This document shows, one piece after another, positions 16,433 through 25,561 of a stretch of DNA of 64,000 nt. This DNA comes from PCC-6802 sp943367755. Lineage in GTDB: Bacteria; Cyanobacteriota; Cyanobacteriia; Pseudanabaenales; Pseudanabaenaceae. Made by a program: the position numbers and the translations under genes. Below the pieces are notes generated by a model, which worked only from the letters and a program-made list of their open reading frames with translations, was not told the DNA's origin and ran no database searches. Within the stretch, counting starts at the first letter, position 1. The number at the start of each line of letters is the position of its first letter. The DNA lies in contig CALRKB020000016.1 in the NCBI GenBank assembly GCA_943367755.1, positions 1 through 64,000 on the forward strand. The letters run 5' to 3'.

Positions 16433-17779
16433 ATGGAGGCTTTAAAGACTGTAAAAAAATATTGGCGACGGGAATTGCTACCGTTGCTCGCTAACCTGAA
16501 AATGGCGATCGCATTGCTATTGGCGATCGCCGTATTCAGCATCTCCGGCACGGTAATCGAACAAGGGCAAACTATCGATTTTTATCGCGAGAACTATCCA
16601 GAACATCCCGCTCTGTTTGGTTTTTTGACCTACAAAGTCCTGATGGCAATTGGGCTAAACCAGGTATATGGCAGTTGGTGGTTTTTATCCCTGTTGATCC
16701 TATTTGGTTCTAGCTTAACGGCCTGCACATTTTATCGCCAACTCCCCATCCTCAAGGTTGCCAAGCGCTGGAGCTTTTATACCAAACCGCAAAGTTTTAC
16801 CAAAATGGCGATCGCCACAGAACTGGCAGGGCGATCGCTAAGCGATCTGGAGCAGCCCCTGCGTCAAAAAGGCTACAAAATATTCCAAGAAGATCAAAAA
16901 CTCTATGCCCGTAAGGGACTGGTGGGACGCATAGGGCCGATTATCGTCCATGCCAGCATGCTACTGATTTTAGCAGGTTCAATCTGGGGGTCGTTAACTG
17001 GCTTTGTTGCCCAAGAGATGGTTCCCAGCGGCGAGACATTCCAAATTCACAACATTACCGAAGCAGGCATCTGGTCGAAGCCACAGATGCCTAAGGATTG
17101 GTCGGTAAAAGTTAATCGTTTTTGGATTGATTACACCCCCAGTGGTGCGATCGATCAGTTCTATTCAGACCTATCCGTACTTGATAAAACGGGTCAAGAG
17201 GTAGATCGACAAACCATCCACGTTAACAAACCTCTGCGCTATCGCGGTGTCACACTTTACCAGGCGAATTGGGATATTGCTGCCGTTAGGTTTACGCTCA
17301 ATCAAAGCCCAGTTTTGCAATTGCCGGTATCTAAGTTGCAAGCGCGCAGTAACGGTAGCCAGGTTTGGGGCACCTGGATTCCCACCAAGCCCGATCTCAG
17401 TGCTGGTGTCACCTTGATCACCCCCGATCTACAAGGCACATTTTTGATCTATGACGAAAAGGGACAGTTACTAGCTTCCGTGCGCACAAATGGCAGTACA
17501 GAGGTAAATGGCGTCACGCTGACCATTAAGGATGTAGTCGGTAGCACCGGGCTTCAGATCAAAGCCGATCCTGGTATTCCTGGTGTCTATACTGGCTTTG
17601 GATTGCTGATGTTGGGCGTGATCATGAGTTATGTCAGCCATTCCCAGGTTTGGGCGCTCCAGGTTGGCAGCACGCTGTATATTGGCGGCAAAACCAATCG
17701 CGCCAAGGTTGCCTTTGAGTCTGAAATAGTCCAAATCCTGGAAAGTCTTCCCAAGCAAGACTTATCGTTTGCGACATGA
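16433..17779 (+). CDS. ccs1: Cytochrome c biogenesis protein Ccs1/ResB
   Basis: Thylakoid or plasma membrane component of the System II haem-delivery machinery for c-type cytochromes; it works with CcsA, which is not in this window. The 448-residue protein has N-terminal helices at about 20-42 and 68-90, a third near 160-180, a large lumenal domain (about 185-375) and a C-terminal helix (about 380-400), the ResB layout. Motifs such as SISGTVIEQGQ and VNKPLRYRGVTLYQANWD are characteristic. I prefer the ATG at 16433, preceded by TAGGG, over an in-frame GTG at 16418. The S9 peptidase gene follows 79 bp downstream. Confidence 0.93.
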   Translation: MEALKTVKKYWRRELLPLLANLKMAIALLLAIAVFSISGTVIEQGQTIDFYRENYPEHPALFGFLTYKVLMAIGLNQVYGSWWFLSLLILFGSSLTACTFYRQLPILKVAKRWSFYTKPQSFTKMAIATELAGRSLSDLEQPLRQKGYKIFQEDQKLYARKGLVGRIGPIIVHASMLLILAGSIWGSLTGFVAQEMVPSGETFQIHNITEAGIWSKPQMPKDWSVKVNRFWIDYTPSGAIDQFYSDLSVLDKTGQEVDRQTIHVNKPLRYRGVTLYQANWDIAAVRFTLNQSPVLQLPVSKLQARSNGSQVWGTWIPTKPDLSAGVTLITPDLQGTFLIYDEKGQLLASVRTNGSTEVNGVTLTIKDVVGSTGLQIKADPGIPGVYTGFGLLMLGVIMSYVSHSQVWALQVGSTLYIGGKTNRAKVAFESEIVQILESLPKQDLSFAT

Positions 17780-17858
17780 GGGGCAAACACATAGGTCTAC
17801 CCGTACGGATAAGGGAAGTTCATCAATATTTAGAAGAGTTTAGTAAAAGAATAATCAA

Positions 17859-19805
17859 GTGACTGAAGCAAAAGTAGCATCCTATGGTGCATGGAAATCC
17901 CCGATCGCCTCAGAACTAATTGTCTCTACAAGTATTGGGCTAGGGCAAGTTGCGATCGCTGGTGATGATATCTTTTGGACTGAAGGGCGACCGTCTGAAG
18001 GTGGTAGGAATGCTATAGTGCGCTGCACACCTAGCGGTCAAATTACGGACGTGATTCCCGCACCCTACAATGCGAGATCGCGGGTACATGAATATGGCGG
18101 CAGCTCATTTCTAGTCGTAGATGGCAGGGTTTACTTTTCTAACTTTGCCGATCGTCGCTTATATTGCCATTGGCTCACAGAAAAGCCCGATAGTGATCCA
18201 AATCCTCTCACACCAACGGGTACATATCGCTATGCGGATGCTATTTTTGACCGCGATCGCCACCGACTGATCTGCGTGCGAGAGGAACATGATGAATCTA
18301 AAAGCGAGCCAATTAATACCCTAGTCAGTATCAATATTCTGAATGGTGAAGATATCCAAATTTTGGCATCAGGTGCAGATTTCTATGCCTCACCACAACT
18401 AAGTGCGGATGGCAGCAAGCTGGCATGGCTGAGTTGGCATCATCCCAATATGCCTTGGGATGGCACGGAGCTATGGGTTGCCGAAGTTGGCGATCGCGAA
18501 CTCCATAACCCTCAATTAGTAGCTGGTGGCATAGAGGAATCGATTTTTCAGCCACAATGGTCGCCTGATGGTATCCTGTACTTTGTCAGCGATCTCACGG
18601 GTTGGTGGAATCTCTATCGCTGGCGCGATCGCAAGATTGAGCCGCTCTGCGAAATGGAGGCGGAATTTGGCTTGCCACAATGGGTATTTGGCATGTCTAC
18701 CTATGCATTTATTTCTGGTAGCAAGATCCTATGTACCTACAACCAAAAAGGGCAATGGCAGTTGGCTACTTTAGATACGTCATTTGATAAGCCCATTCTA
18801 AATTCTATTCCTACACCCTATACAGATATTTCATCGCTCAAAGCCCAGGGCGATCGCGCTGTCTTCATTGCTGGCTCACCGACAGAACCTACCGCAGTCG
18901 TGCAATTAGATTTAGCCAGCGGTCAAACTAAGGTGCTGCGTTCATCAACCGAATTACAGGTTGAGAAGGAATATTTGTCCGTACCCCAAACTATTGAGTT
19001 TCCCACTGAGAATGGCAAGACTGCCTACGCTTTTTTCTATCCACCCACAAATCGTGACTACATCGCACCTAGTGATGAGAAGCCCCCTCTGCTAGTTAAA
19101 AGCCATGGTGGCCCCACGGCAGCAACATCCAGTTCATTTAGCCTCAAAACGCAATATTGGACGAGTAGGGGCTTTGCAGTTTTGGATGTAAACTATGGCG
19201 GTAGTACAGGCTATGGACGCGCCTATCGCCAGAGACTCAATGGTAATTGGGGCATTGTGGATGTGGATGATTGTACCAATGGAGCTAAGTATTTAGCAGA
19301 AAAGGGATTAGTCGATCGCGATCGCTTAGCGATCTCAGGCGGTAGTGCTGGTGGATATACTACTCTCTGCGCCCTCACCTTTAAGCATGTTTTTAAGGCT
19401 GGAGCTAGCTACTACGGTGTCAGCGATCTAGAGGCTTTGGCTAAAGACACCCACAAATTTGAGTCGCGTTACCTGGATGGACTGATTGACCCGTATCCCG
19501 AACGACAAGATCTGTATACAGCGCGATCTCCTATCCACTTTACGGAAAGATTATCCTGTCCTGTGATTTTCTTTCAGGGTTTAGAGGATAAAGTTGTACC
19601 TCCCAACCAGGCAGTGATGATGGTTGATGCATTAAAAGCTAAGGGCTTACCAGTCGCATATGTACCGTTTGAGGGCGAGCAACACGGGTTTAGAAAAGCG
19701 GAGAATATAAAGCGATCGCTGGATGGTGAGTTCTATTTTTATTCGCGCATCTTTGGGTTTGAGCCTGCCGATTCCATAGAGCCAGTTCCCATCAATAACA
19801 TTTAG
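17859..19805 (+). CDS. S9 prolyl oligopeptidase-family peptidase
   Basis: A 648-residue serine peptidase of family S9 (dipeptidyl/acylaminoacyl peptidase type). Residues 1 to about 375 form a beta-propeller (repeats such as LSADGSKLAWLSW and WSPDGILYFVSD), and about 385-640 is the alpha/beta hydrolase with triad Ser496 (SGGSAGGY), Asp577 (GLEDKVVPP) and His609 (EGEQHGF). No signal peptide is present, so it is cytosolic and probably degrades short peptides. The start is a GTG at 17859; no nearby in-frame ATG would keep the N-terminus. pheA follows 22 bp after the stop, so the two may be cotranscribed. Confidence 0.92.
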   Translation: MTEAKVASYGAWKSPIASELIVSTSIGLGQVAIAGDDIFWTEGRPSEGGRNAIVRCTPSGQITDVIPAPYNARSRVHEYGGSSFLVVDGRVYFSNFADRRLYCHWLTEKPDSDPNPLTPTGTYRYADAIFDRDRHRLICVREEHDESKSEPINTLVSINILNGEDIQILASGADFYASPQLSADGSKLAWLSWHHPNMPWDGTELWVAEVGDRELHNPQLVAGGIEESIFQPQWSPDGILYFVSDLTGWWNLYRWRDRKIEPLCEMEAEFGLPQWVFGMSTYAFISGSKILCTYNQKGQWQLATLDTSFDKPILNSIPTPYTDISSLKAQGDRAVFIAGSPTEPTAVVQLDLASGQTKVLRSSTELQVEKEYLSVPQTIEFPTENGKTAYAFFYPPTNRDYIAPSDEKPPLLVKSHGGPTAATSSSFSLKTQYWTSRGFAVLDVNYGGSTGYGRAYRQRLNGNWGIVDVDDCTNGAKYLAEKGLVDRDRLAISGGSAGGYTTLCALTFKHVFKAGASYYGVSDLEALAKDTHKFESRYLDGLIDPYPERQDLYTARSPIHFTERLSCPVIFFQGLEDKVVPPNQAVMMVDALKAKGLPVAYVPFEGEQHGFRKAENIKRSLDGEFYFYSRIFGFEPADSIEPVPINNI

Positions 19806-19827
19806 AAAATATAGCCACAAAGAAATT

Positions 19828-20673
19828 ATGCCATCAATTGCCTATCTTGGTTCACCGGGCACCTATGCCGAAGCTGCGGCTTTACTTTATCTAAAACTAA
19901 GCCAAGCTAACCTTAATTCATCCTCAGATAATTCCCGACTTTGCCCCTACCCCACGATTGCCCAAACGCTGCAAGCGGTTGCGAAAGGGGAAGTAGATCT
20001 TGCCATTGCTCCTATGGAGAACTCCATCCAAGGTGGTGTCACAATGACGCTAGATGGCATTTGGCAGTGGGATAAGCTCCAGATTCAACAGGCTTTAGAA
20101 CTTCCGATCGACCACGCCTTGATTACGCTTGCGCCGCAGGTGGAGCAGATTAAAGTTGTTTACTCCCATCCTCAAGCGCTTGCCCAATGCCAGCATTGGC
20201 TAGAACGCTTTTTGCCACAGGTGCAGATCGTGCCGACCGATTCTACAACTGAGGGTTTAAAATTTGTCACCAACGATCCCACCGTGGCGGCGATCGCTTC
20301 GCAACGCGCGGCGGAATTGCACGAATTGCCCATTCTTGCCTGTCCAATTAATGACTATCCCGATAATTGCACCCGTTTCTGGGTGCTGGGGCTGACTCCC
20401 CCTACAACAAAAGGCACCCATACCTCCCTAGCATTTAGCGTCAAAAAGAATATGCCAGGCGCTTTAGTGCGACCATTATCAGTCTTTGCCGATCGCAACA
20501 TCAATATGAGCCGCATTGAATCGCGACCTTCCAAAAAATCGTTAGGTGACTACATATTCTTTATTGATATTGAAGCATCTGTAGAAGAGGAACGCGTCAA
20601 GGAAGCACTCTCCGAATTATTAGACTTTACCGAAACTTTAAAAATCTTTGGTAGTTATGCGATCTCGCCTTAG
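19828..20673 (+). CDS. pheA: Prephenate dehydratase
   Basis: Converts prephenate to phenylpyruvate in phenylalanine synthesis. The 281-residue monofunctional enzyme begins with the catalytic domain (about 1-180; IAYLGSPGTYAEAAA, APMENSIQGGV, and the Thr-Arg-Phe motif in NCTRFWVLG) and ends with an ACT regulatory domain (about 195-275; SLAFSVKKNMPGAL, and the ESRPSK motif that binds phenylalanine). There is no chorismate mutase domain. Feedback inhibition by Phe is expected from the ACT domain. It closely follows the S9 peptidase gene and ends 12 bp from the convergent DUF29 gene. Confidence 0.96.
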   Translation: MPSIAYLGSPGTYAEAAALLYLKLSQANLNSSSDNSRLCPYPTIAQTLQAVAKGEVDLAIAPMENSIQGGVTMTLDGIWQWDKLQIQQALELPIDHALITLAPQVEQIKVVYSHPQALAQCQHWLERFLPQVQIVPTDSTTEGLKFVTNDPTVAAIASQRAAELHELPILACPINDYPDNCTRFWVLGLTPPTTKGTHTSLAFSVKKNMPGALVRPLSVFADRNINMSRIESRPSKKSLGDYIFFIDIEASVEEERVKEALSELLDFTETLKIFGSYAISP

Positions 20674-20685
20674 TAAATGGTGACT

Positions 20686-21135
20686 CTACCAGAATTTGAT
20701 ATTTAGCATTGCATCAATATCGCGGCTAAATTGCCATGTATCAGGGAATTGTTGCTGCGGATATTCGTCACGAACGTTTTTTAAAGCAGATGCAAGAGCA
20801 TTGTTAAAGATTTCATCCCAAATAGCTTTTAGGCTTGGAGACTGTTCAATAATGTCCTCAAGTTGCGATCGCTGTTCTCTAATCGTATTTTCCCATCCGT
20901 TGAAGCAGTCAGGCATATTGACATACATCCGCTTGAACAGATGTTCTAGCAGGGCTCTGAGTCGACTTTTTAATTCTCGTTTGTCTCTGCCTGCCAAGCC
21001 CTCTAACTCCTCGATTAAATTCTCAACATCGAGATTTTGGAAATCTCCAGATCTCAACTGTGCGATCGCTGTCTCTAGCCAAAGGTTAAGGTCACGGTCG
21101 TACAAAGAAGTTTTAGGCTTGGTTGTTTGTGTCAT
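20686..21135 (-). CDS. DUF29 family protein
   Basis: A 149-residue mainly helical protein with the DUF29 pattern: YDRDLNLWLETAIAQLRSGDF, then NLIEELEGLAGRDKRELKSRL, HLFKR and a central WENTIREQR. The family is very abundant in cyanobacteria, often in many copies per genome, and its function is unknown; association with mobile or conflict genes has been noted, but nothing here shows it. It lies between pheA and tRNA-Ser, transcribed on the same strand as the tRNA. Confidence 0.85.
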   Translation of the reverse strand: MTQTTKPKTSLYDRDLNLWLETAIAQLRSGDFQNLDVENLIEELEGLAGRDKRELKSRLRALLEHLFKRMYVNMPDCFNGWENTIREQRSQLEDIIEQSPSLKAIWDEIFNNALASALKNVRDEYPQQQFPDTWQFSRDIDAMLNIKFW

Positions 21136-21236
21136 TTCAATTCAACTCCTTTGGCATTAGGTGCGTTTTTCTTGCGTGGCGGAACCAATCGTATTTGCTA
21201 CCGTTGTAGCAAATAATTATCTTCACCTGCCGATAA

Positions 21237-21321
21237 CGGAGAGAGGGGGATTCGAACCCCCGGTTGCTTTCGCAACACTCGATTTCAAGTCGAGCGCATT
21301 CGACCACTCTGCCATCTCTCC
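21237..21321 (-). tRNA. tRNA-Ser (anticodon UGA)
   Basis: On the minus strand an 85-nt cloverleaf begins GGAGAGATGGCAGAGTGG and ends TCTCTCC plus discriminator G. The 7-bp acceptor stem is perfect, the anticodon loop reads CTTGAAA with anticodon TGA, a long variable arm forms GTTGC-GAAA-GCAAC, and the T-loop is GGTTCGAATCC. The long variable arm and G73 identify serine. CCA is not encoded. Confidence 0.97.
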
Positions 21322-21380
21322 GTTGCACATTGTAGGGCATATGGTTCCAACTGTCAGCTTGTAACGCAATTAAAGTTTTA

Positions 21381-22172
21381 CTAAAATTCCACAACTACGG
21401 GTACGTGGTCGCTAGGCTGAGTGAGTCTACGTGGCTCTACGTCTATGGTGCAGGCGATCGCGCTTTCATATAAAGCCTCGGTGGCAAAATGATAGTCAAT
21501 CCGCCAACCGCGATTGCGCTGAAACGATCCGCTGCGGTAGTCCCACCAGCTATAGTGCCCAGGCTCAGTGGTAAATTTGCGAAACACATCCTTAAACCCC
21601 AAATTCAGGATTGCCTGTAACGCCTCGCGCTCGGCATCGGTTGCCATTACTTGTGTGGCGCGATCGCTCGGATCGTGAATGTCAATATCCTCAACTGCCA
21701 CATTAAAGTCGCCGCAGATCGAGAGCTTGGTGGGCTTGGCATCTTTTGCTAGTAATGCCTGGAGATATTGCTTGAGCGTCGCCAGCCAGCGCAATTTGTA
21801 TTCATACTTTTCACTACCTACGGCTGAGCCATTGGGGACGTAGAGGTTGACGATGCGAATACCGTCAGCGATGCCTGCGATCGCACGCTTTTGGTCATCT
21901 AGATCGCCAACATCACCTAAAACGGCAGCAAAACCCATACTTACCTCTGACATCGGTTGGCGCGAAATCATTGCCACACCGTTGTAGGATTTTTGTCCGT
22001 AGATGTAGGTATGCAGGCCTAAATTGGTAAATGGCTCCAGCGGGAAATCGGCATCGACCACCTTAGTTTCCTGGAGACAAAGTACGTCGATCGCAGGATG
22101 ACTTTGCAGCCAGGACAGCACATGCTCTAGGCGAGTGCGCACGGAGTTCACATTCCAAGTTGCTACTTGCAT
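21381..22172 (-). CDS. xth: Exodeoxyribonuclease III
   Basis: A 263-residue AP endonuclease and 3'-5' exonuclease in base excision repair. The endonuclease/exonuclease/phosphatase fold motifs are complete: WNVNSVRTRL (Asn7), LCLQETKV (metal Glu), NLYVPNGS, ICGDFNVA (Asp/Asn pair), RIDYHFAT and the terminal SDHVPVV (catalytic Asp-His). The length equals the family norm. It is divergent from the adenine methylase gene, with 47 bp between the starts, so the two promoters overlap. Confidence 0.95.
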   Translation of the reverse strand: MQVATWNVNSVRTRLEHVLSWLQSHPAIDVLCLQETKVVDADFPLEPFTNLGLHTYIYGQKSYNGVAMISRQPMSEVSMGFAAVLGDVGDLDDQKRAIAGIADGIRIVNLYVPNGSAVGSEKYEYKLRWLATLKQYLQALLAKDAKPTKLSICGDFNVAVEDIDIHDPSDRATQVMATDAEREALQAILNLGFKDVFRKFTTEPGHYSWWDYRSGSFQRNRGWRIDYHFATEALYESAIACTIDVEPRRLTQPSDHVPVVVEF

Positions 22173-22219
22173 TAATATTAAGACTTACAACTATTCAGCA
22201 TTTTAGTGTCTTTGATTGC

Positions 22220-23137
22220 ATGGTAGGGATAAAAGCAAAACCATTCTTAAAATGGGCAGGGGGGAAAACGCAGCTTTTAAAACAGTTTGAATCCCACTAT
22301 CCTGAATCTTTGAAGTTAGGTAAAATCAAAAAATATATTGAACCATTCATTGGTAGTGGTGCGGTTTTTCTGGAAATATGTCAAAAATATGAAATCGAAT
22401 CAGCACATATCTCTGACATTAATTTTGACCTAATTCAGGCTTATCAGGTAATTCAAAGATGGCCTGATGACTTGATTGAAATCTTGGGGAAACTCCAAGT
22501 CAAGTTTGATAAATCCAGTCAGATGCAACGGCAATTATTTTTTACTGAAATACGCACTCAGTATAATTTGCAAAGAAAATCTGTGAGCATTCTCAAGTTA
22601 TCCAAGGATGCCATAAATCGCACAGCGCAGCTTATATTTTTAAATAAGACCTGTTTCAATGGCCTGTTTAGATTAAATTCCAAAGGTGAATTTAACGTAC
22701 CATTTGGTAGGTACAAAAATCCTAAAATTTTAGATGCTGAAAATATTTATCAAATATCTCAACTACTACAAAAAACTGAGATTAGATCGTCAGAATTTGA
22801 ATCTTGCTATGCGATCGCCGATGAATCTTCCTTTATCTACTTCGATCCACCCTACCGACCAATTAGTAAAACCTCTAACTTCACGAATTATGCCAAATCG
22901 GGATTTACAGATCGAGAGCAGGAAAATCTAGCTGATTTTTACAGAAAACTAGATCGAGAAAAAGCGGCAAAGCTGATGCTGAGTAATTCCGATCCGAAAA
23001 ACGAAAATATGGATGATGATTTTTTCGAGCGGTTGTACGCAGGTTATTCTATATATAGGGTTTCGGCTAGTCGTATGATCAATTCCATAGGTGCAAAACG
23101 TGGGCGTATTTCCGAATTACTGATCGTTAATTATTAG
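22220..23137 (+). CDS. dam: DNA adenine methyltransferase (Dam/DpnM type)
   Basis: A class D12 N6-adenine methyltransferase, 305 residues. The signatures appear in the alpha-class order: the N-terminal KPFLKWAGGKTQLL, the SAM-binding PFIGSGAVF, a target-recognition region (about 70-185) and the catalytic FDPPYRP. This family includes Dam and DpnM and mostly methylates GATC. No restriction endonuclease is adjacent, so it looks like an orphan, housekeeping-type methylase. Its probable target lies inside every HIP1 octamer, GCGATCGC. I chose the ATG at 22220, which puts the KPFLKWAGGK motif near the N-terminus as in the family. Target specificity is inferred. Confidence 0.9.
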   Translation: MVGIKAKPFLKWAGGKTQLLKQFESHYPESLKLGKIKKYIEPFIGSGAVFLEICQKYEIESAHISDINFDLIQAYQVIQRWPDDLIEILGKLQVKFDKSSQMQRQLFFTEIRTQYNLQRKSVSILKLSKDAINRTAQLIFLNKTCFNGLFRLNSKGEFNVPFGRYKNPKILDAENIYQISQLLQKTEIRSSEFESCYAIADESSFIYFDPPYRPISKTSNFTNYAKSGFTDREQENLADFYRKLDREKAAKLMLSNSDPKNENMDDDFFERLYAGYSIYRVSASRMINSIGAKRGRISELLIVNY

Positions 23138-23185
23138 AATATTAATAAAATTAGTAACTTGTTACCAGTTCCTTCTCCCCAATTT

Positions 23186-24337
23186 ATGCTCGCTGCCAGT
23201 CCTGATTTGACTGCCCTAGCGCGATCGCAGATCGTTTTACTCACCCAGGGTTTGGGTGCAGTTTCCAGCGTCATGTATCTCACTGAGGAAATTGGCAACC
23301 GTACCCCCAATCTGATTGAGGTAGTCGCCTATCCCGATGATGCCGCCGAGCGTCTCAGCACTAACCTCCAGGGTGCTAACCTGCAACTCCTATTACCATC
23401 AAACCAAAAGGCGGCAGAGGGTAGCGCTCTCGTTAAGCAAGGGCGCATCGTTTTACCCCTAATTTATCAAGGCACGATCATGGGCTTTTTGATGACAGGC
23501 CGCGAAGATCGCGAATGGAGCGATCACGAACAATCACAAATTCAGCAGGTAGCAAATACATTGGCGATCGCCTGTGCATTAGATCGTCGCTGCCAGTGGT
23601 TAGAGGAGAGTCAACGACAAGCCTACGCCCAACAAACCGATTTCCTCTCAACGCTCTTGCACCAGCTTCGCAATCCGCTGACTGCCATCCGCACATTTGC
23701 GCAGCTCCTGTTGCGGCGGATTCTCCCGGAAGATCCCAATCAGAAATTTGTGCGGAGTCTACTGAGGGAAACTGCACACATGCAGGAATTGCTGGCGGGA
23801 GTGGATGGGCTACAAGCCTTGCCCATGCTGGAGATGTACCCAGATCAACTGCTGTTGCCTTCTAGCACACTTGCCTTGAGTGCAATCGACCCCATGGAGA
23901 TCCTGGAGCCTTTGATTAATTCAGCTACGGCGATCGCACAAGAACGCGACCTTGACTTTACGATTAATCTTCCCGACGAGCTACCATTAGTTTTAGGTAA
24001 TGCTGCGGCTTTGCGAGAAGTATTGGGTAATCTAATCGACAACGCGATGAAATATACGATCGCCCCTGGTAGCGTATCGCTAAATATAGAGGTCGATCGC
24101 GATTATGCTACGGTTAACGTGCAGGACACTGGTTTGGGTATTCCCACCAACGATCTGCCCCACTTGTTTGAGCGCAATTTTCGCGGCAGGCAAGCCGAAG
24201 GAGAGATTACTGGGACGGGATTGGGATTAGCGATCGCCCTCGATCTAGTCCAAAAAATGCAAGGCGAAATTCTGGTTAGCTCCCAAGAGAATCAGGGCAG
24301 CACTTTCTCTGTCCGCCTCAAACGCTGGAAGAGGTAA
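23186..24337 (+). CDS. GAF-domain sensor histidine kinase (Hik2-like)
   Basis: A soluble kinase of 383 residues: a GAF-type sensory domain (about 5-135), the H-box LLHQLRNPLTAIRTF with the phosphorylated His at residue 159, and a complete ATPase domain (NLIDNAMKY, DTGLGIP, GTGLGLAIAL). The order and the opening segment resemble cyanobacterial Hik2 and the chloroplast sensor kinase CSK, which report plastoquinone redox state or salt stress. This subfamily call is from memory and tentative. Its only cysteines are two in CALDRRC at about 130-136. I chose the ATG at 23186; a TTG at 23159 is also open. No receiver gene is adjacent. Confidence 0.85.
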   Translation: MLAASPDLTALARSQIVLLTQGLGAVSSVMYLTEEIGNRTPNLIEVVAYPDDAAERLSTNLQGANLQLLLPSNQKAAEGSALVKQGRIVLPLIYQGTIMGFLMTGREDREWSDHEQSQIQQVANTLAIACALDRRCQWLEESQRQAYAQQTDFLSTLLHQLRNPLTAIRTFAQLLLRRILPEDPNQKFVRSLLRETAHMQELLAGVDGLQALPMLEMYPDQLLLPSSTLALSAIDPMEILEPLINSATAIAQERDLDFTINLPDELPLVLGNAAALREVLGNLIDNAMKYTIAPGSVSLNIEVDRDYATVNVQDTGLGIPTNDLPHLFERNFRGRQAEGEITGTGLGLAIALDLVQKMQGEILVSSQENQGSTFSVRLKRWKR

Positions 24338-24339
24338 TA

Positions 24340-24401
24340 CTTTTCACTCTTCATTCTTCAATTTTCTATCTTCTATCTTTCCTACCCTCTACCACCTGCT
24401 C
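24340..24401 (+). repeat. Polypyrimidine tract upstream of rlmN
   Basis: About 60 bases of almost pure C/T on the plus strand (CTTTTCACTCTTCATTCTTC and similar words) between the kinase stop and the rlmN start. A comparable tract lies beyond the 3' end of rlmN at about 25528-25563. Such runs may form slipped or triplex structures; no function is known here. Confidence 0.5.
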
Positions 24402-24408
24402 GCAAATT

Positions 24409-25479
24409 ATGACAAACACTATTGCTACTAAAGCTGTACCTCTCCTGGGGCAGTCACTAGAGGAACTCACAATCTGGGTGGAGAGGACAGGACAACCACG
24501 CTATCGCGGTAAGCAATTGCACGATTGGCTCTATCAAAAAGGCGCGCACAGCCTGGACGAGATTACGGTATTTCCCAAAGTATGGCGGCAAGAGATGGCG
24601 GCAACGGAAATTGGGCGATCGCAGATTCACCACCGCACCGAAACTAAAGATGGCACGAACAAATTTTTGCTGCGCTTGGCTGATGGCGCGATCGTGGAAA
24701 CTGTCGGTATTCCCACTAGCAAACGACTCACGGTTTGCGTTTCTACCCAGGTGGGTTGCCCAATGGACTGCAACTTCTGCGCTACGGGTAAGGGAGGATT
24801 CGATCGCAACTTGGATAAACATGAAATTATCGATCAGGTACTCACCGTTCAAGAGCAGATGCAGCGACGGGTGAGCCATCTCGTATTCATGGGCATGGGC
24901 GAACCTTTACTGAATCTCGAAAACGTGGTGGGAGCAGTGCGCGTCCTCAATCAGGATATTGGTATTGGTCAGCGCAATATTACAATTTCCACCGTGGGAG
25001 TTCCCAAGCAAATTAAGCGACTGGCGCAGCATAATTTACAAGTTACCTTAGCAGTAAGTATCCATGCTCCCGATCAAGAATTGCGGGCTTCGCTCATTCC
25101 TTCGGCGCGTAAATATCCGATTGAATCTTTGCTCAGCGACTGCCGCGAGTATATTAATGTCACGGGACGGCGCATTAGCTTTGAATATACTTTGTTGGCT
25201 GGTGTGAATGCTTCTCCAGCCCAAGCAAGACAACTGGCACAACTCCTGCGGGGATTCCAAAGTCATGTCAATTTAATTCCCTACAATCCAATTAAAGATG
25301 CGGATTACAAGCGCCCTTCGTCTACAACGGTGGAAATGTTCGCGCAAACGCTAAAAGAGCAACATATTGCCGTAAGCGTGCGCCGTACGCGTGGCATGGA
25401 GGCCGATGCTGCCTGCGGTCAACTGCGCGGTACGCATCAGAAGAAAGATGATGCTATCCCAACACTTCTTCTACCGTAA
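24409..25479 (+). CDS. rlmN: 23S rRNA/tRNA adenine-C2 methyltransferase RlmN
   Basis: A radical-SAM enzyme that methylates C2 of A2503 in 23S rRNA and A37 in some tRNAs. The 356-residue protein has the N-terminal accessory domain (about 10-75, with QPRYRGKQLHDWLYQ), the cluster-binding CxxxCxxC at Cys117, Cys121 and Cys124 (VGCPMDCNFC), GMGEPLLN, and the C-terminal methyl-carrying Cys336 in ADAACGQLRG. All catalytic cysteines are present. It lies between two pyrimidine-rich tracts and is convergent with the SWIM protein gene. Confidence 0.96.
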   Translation: MTNTIATKAVPLLGQSLEELTIWVERTGQPRYRGKQLHDWLYQKGAHSLDEITVFPKVWRQEMAATEIGRSQIHHRTETKDGTNKFLLRLADGAIVETVGIPTSKRLTVCVSTQVGCPMDCNFCATGKGGFDRNLDKHEIIDQVLTVQEQMQRRVSHLVFMGMGEPLLNLENVVGAVRVLNQDIGIGQRNITISTVGVPKQIKRLAQHNLQVTLAVSIHAPDQELRASLIPSARKYPIESLLSDCREYINVTGRRISFEYTLLAGVNASPAQARQLAQLLRGFQSHVNLIPYNPIKDADYKRPSSTTVEMFAQTLKEQHIAVSVRRTRGMEADAACGQLRGTHQKKDDAIPTLLLP

Positions 25480-25561
25480 TCCTAATATCAGGAAAGGACT
25501 TGTGGAATCCTAAAGGGTAATAATCATCGCTCTTCCCTCTTCCACCTTCCCTTTTCTTCCC

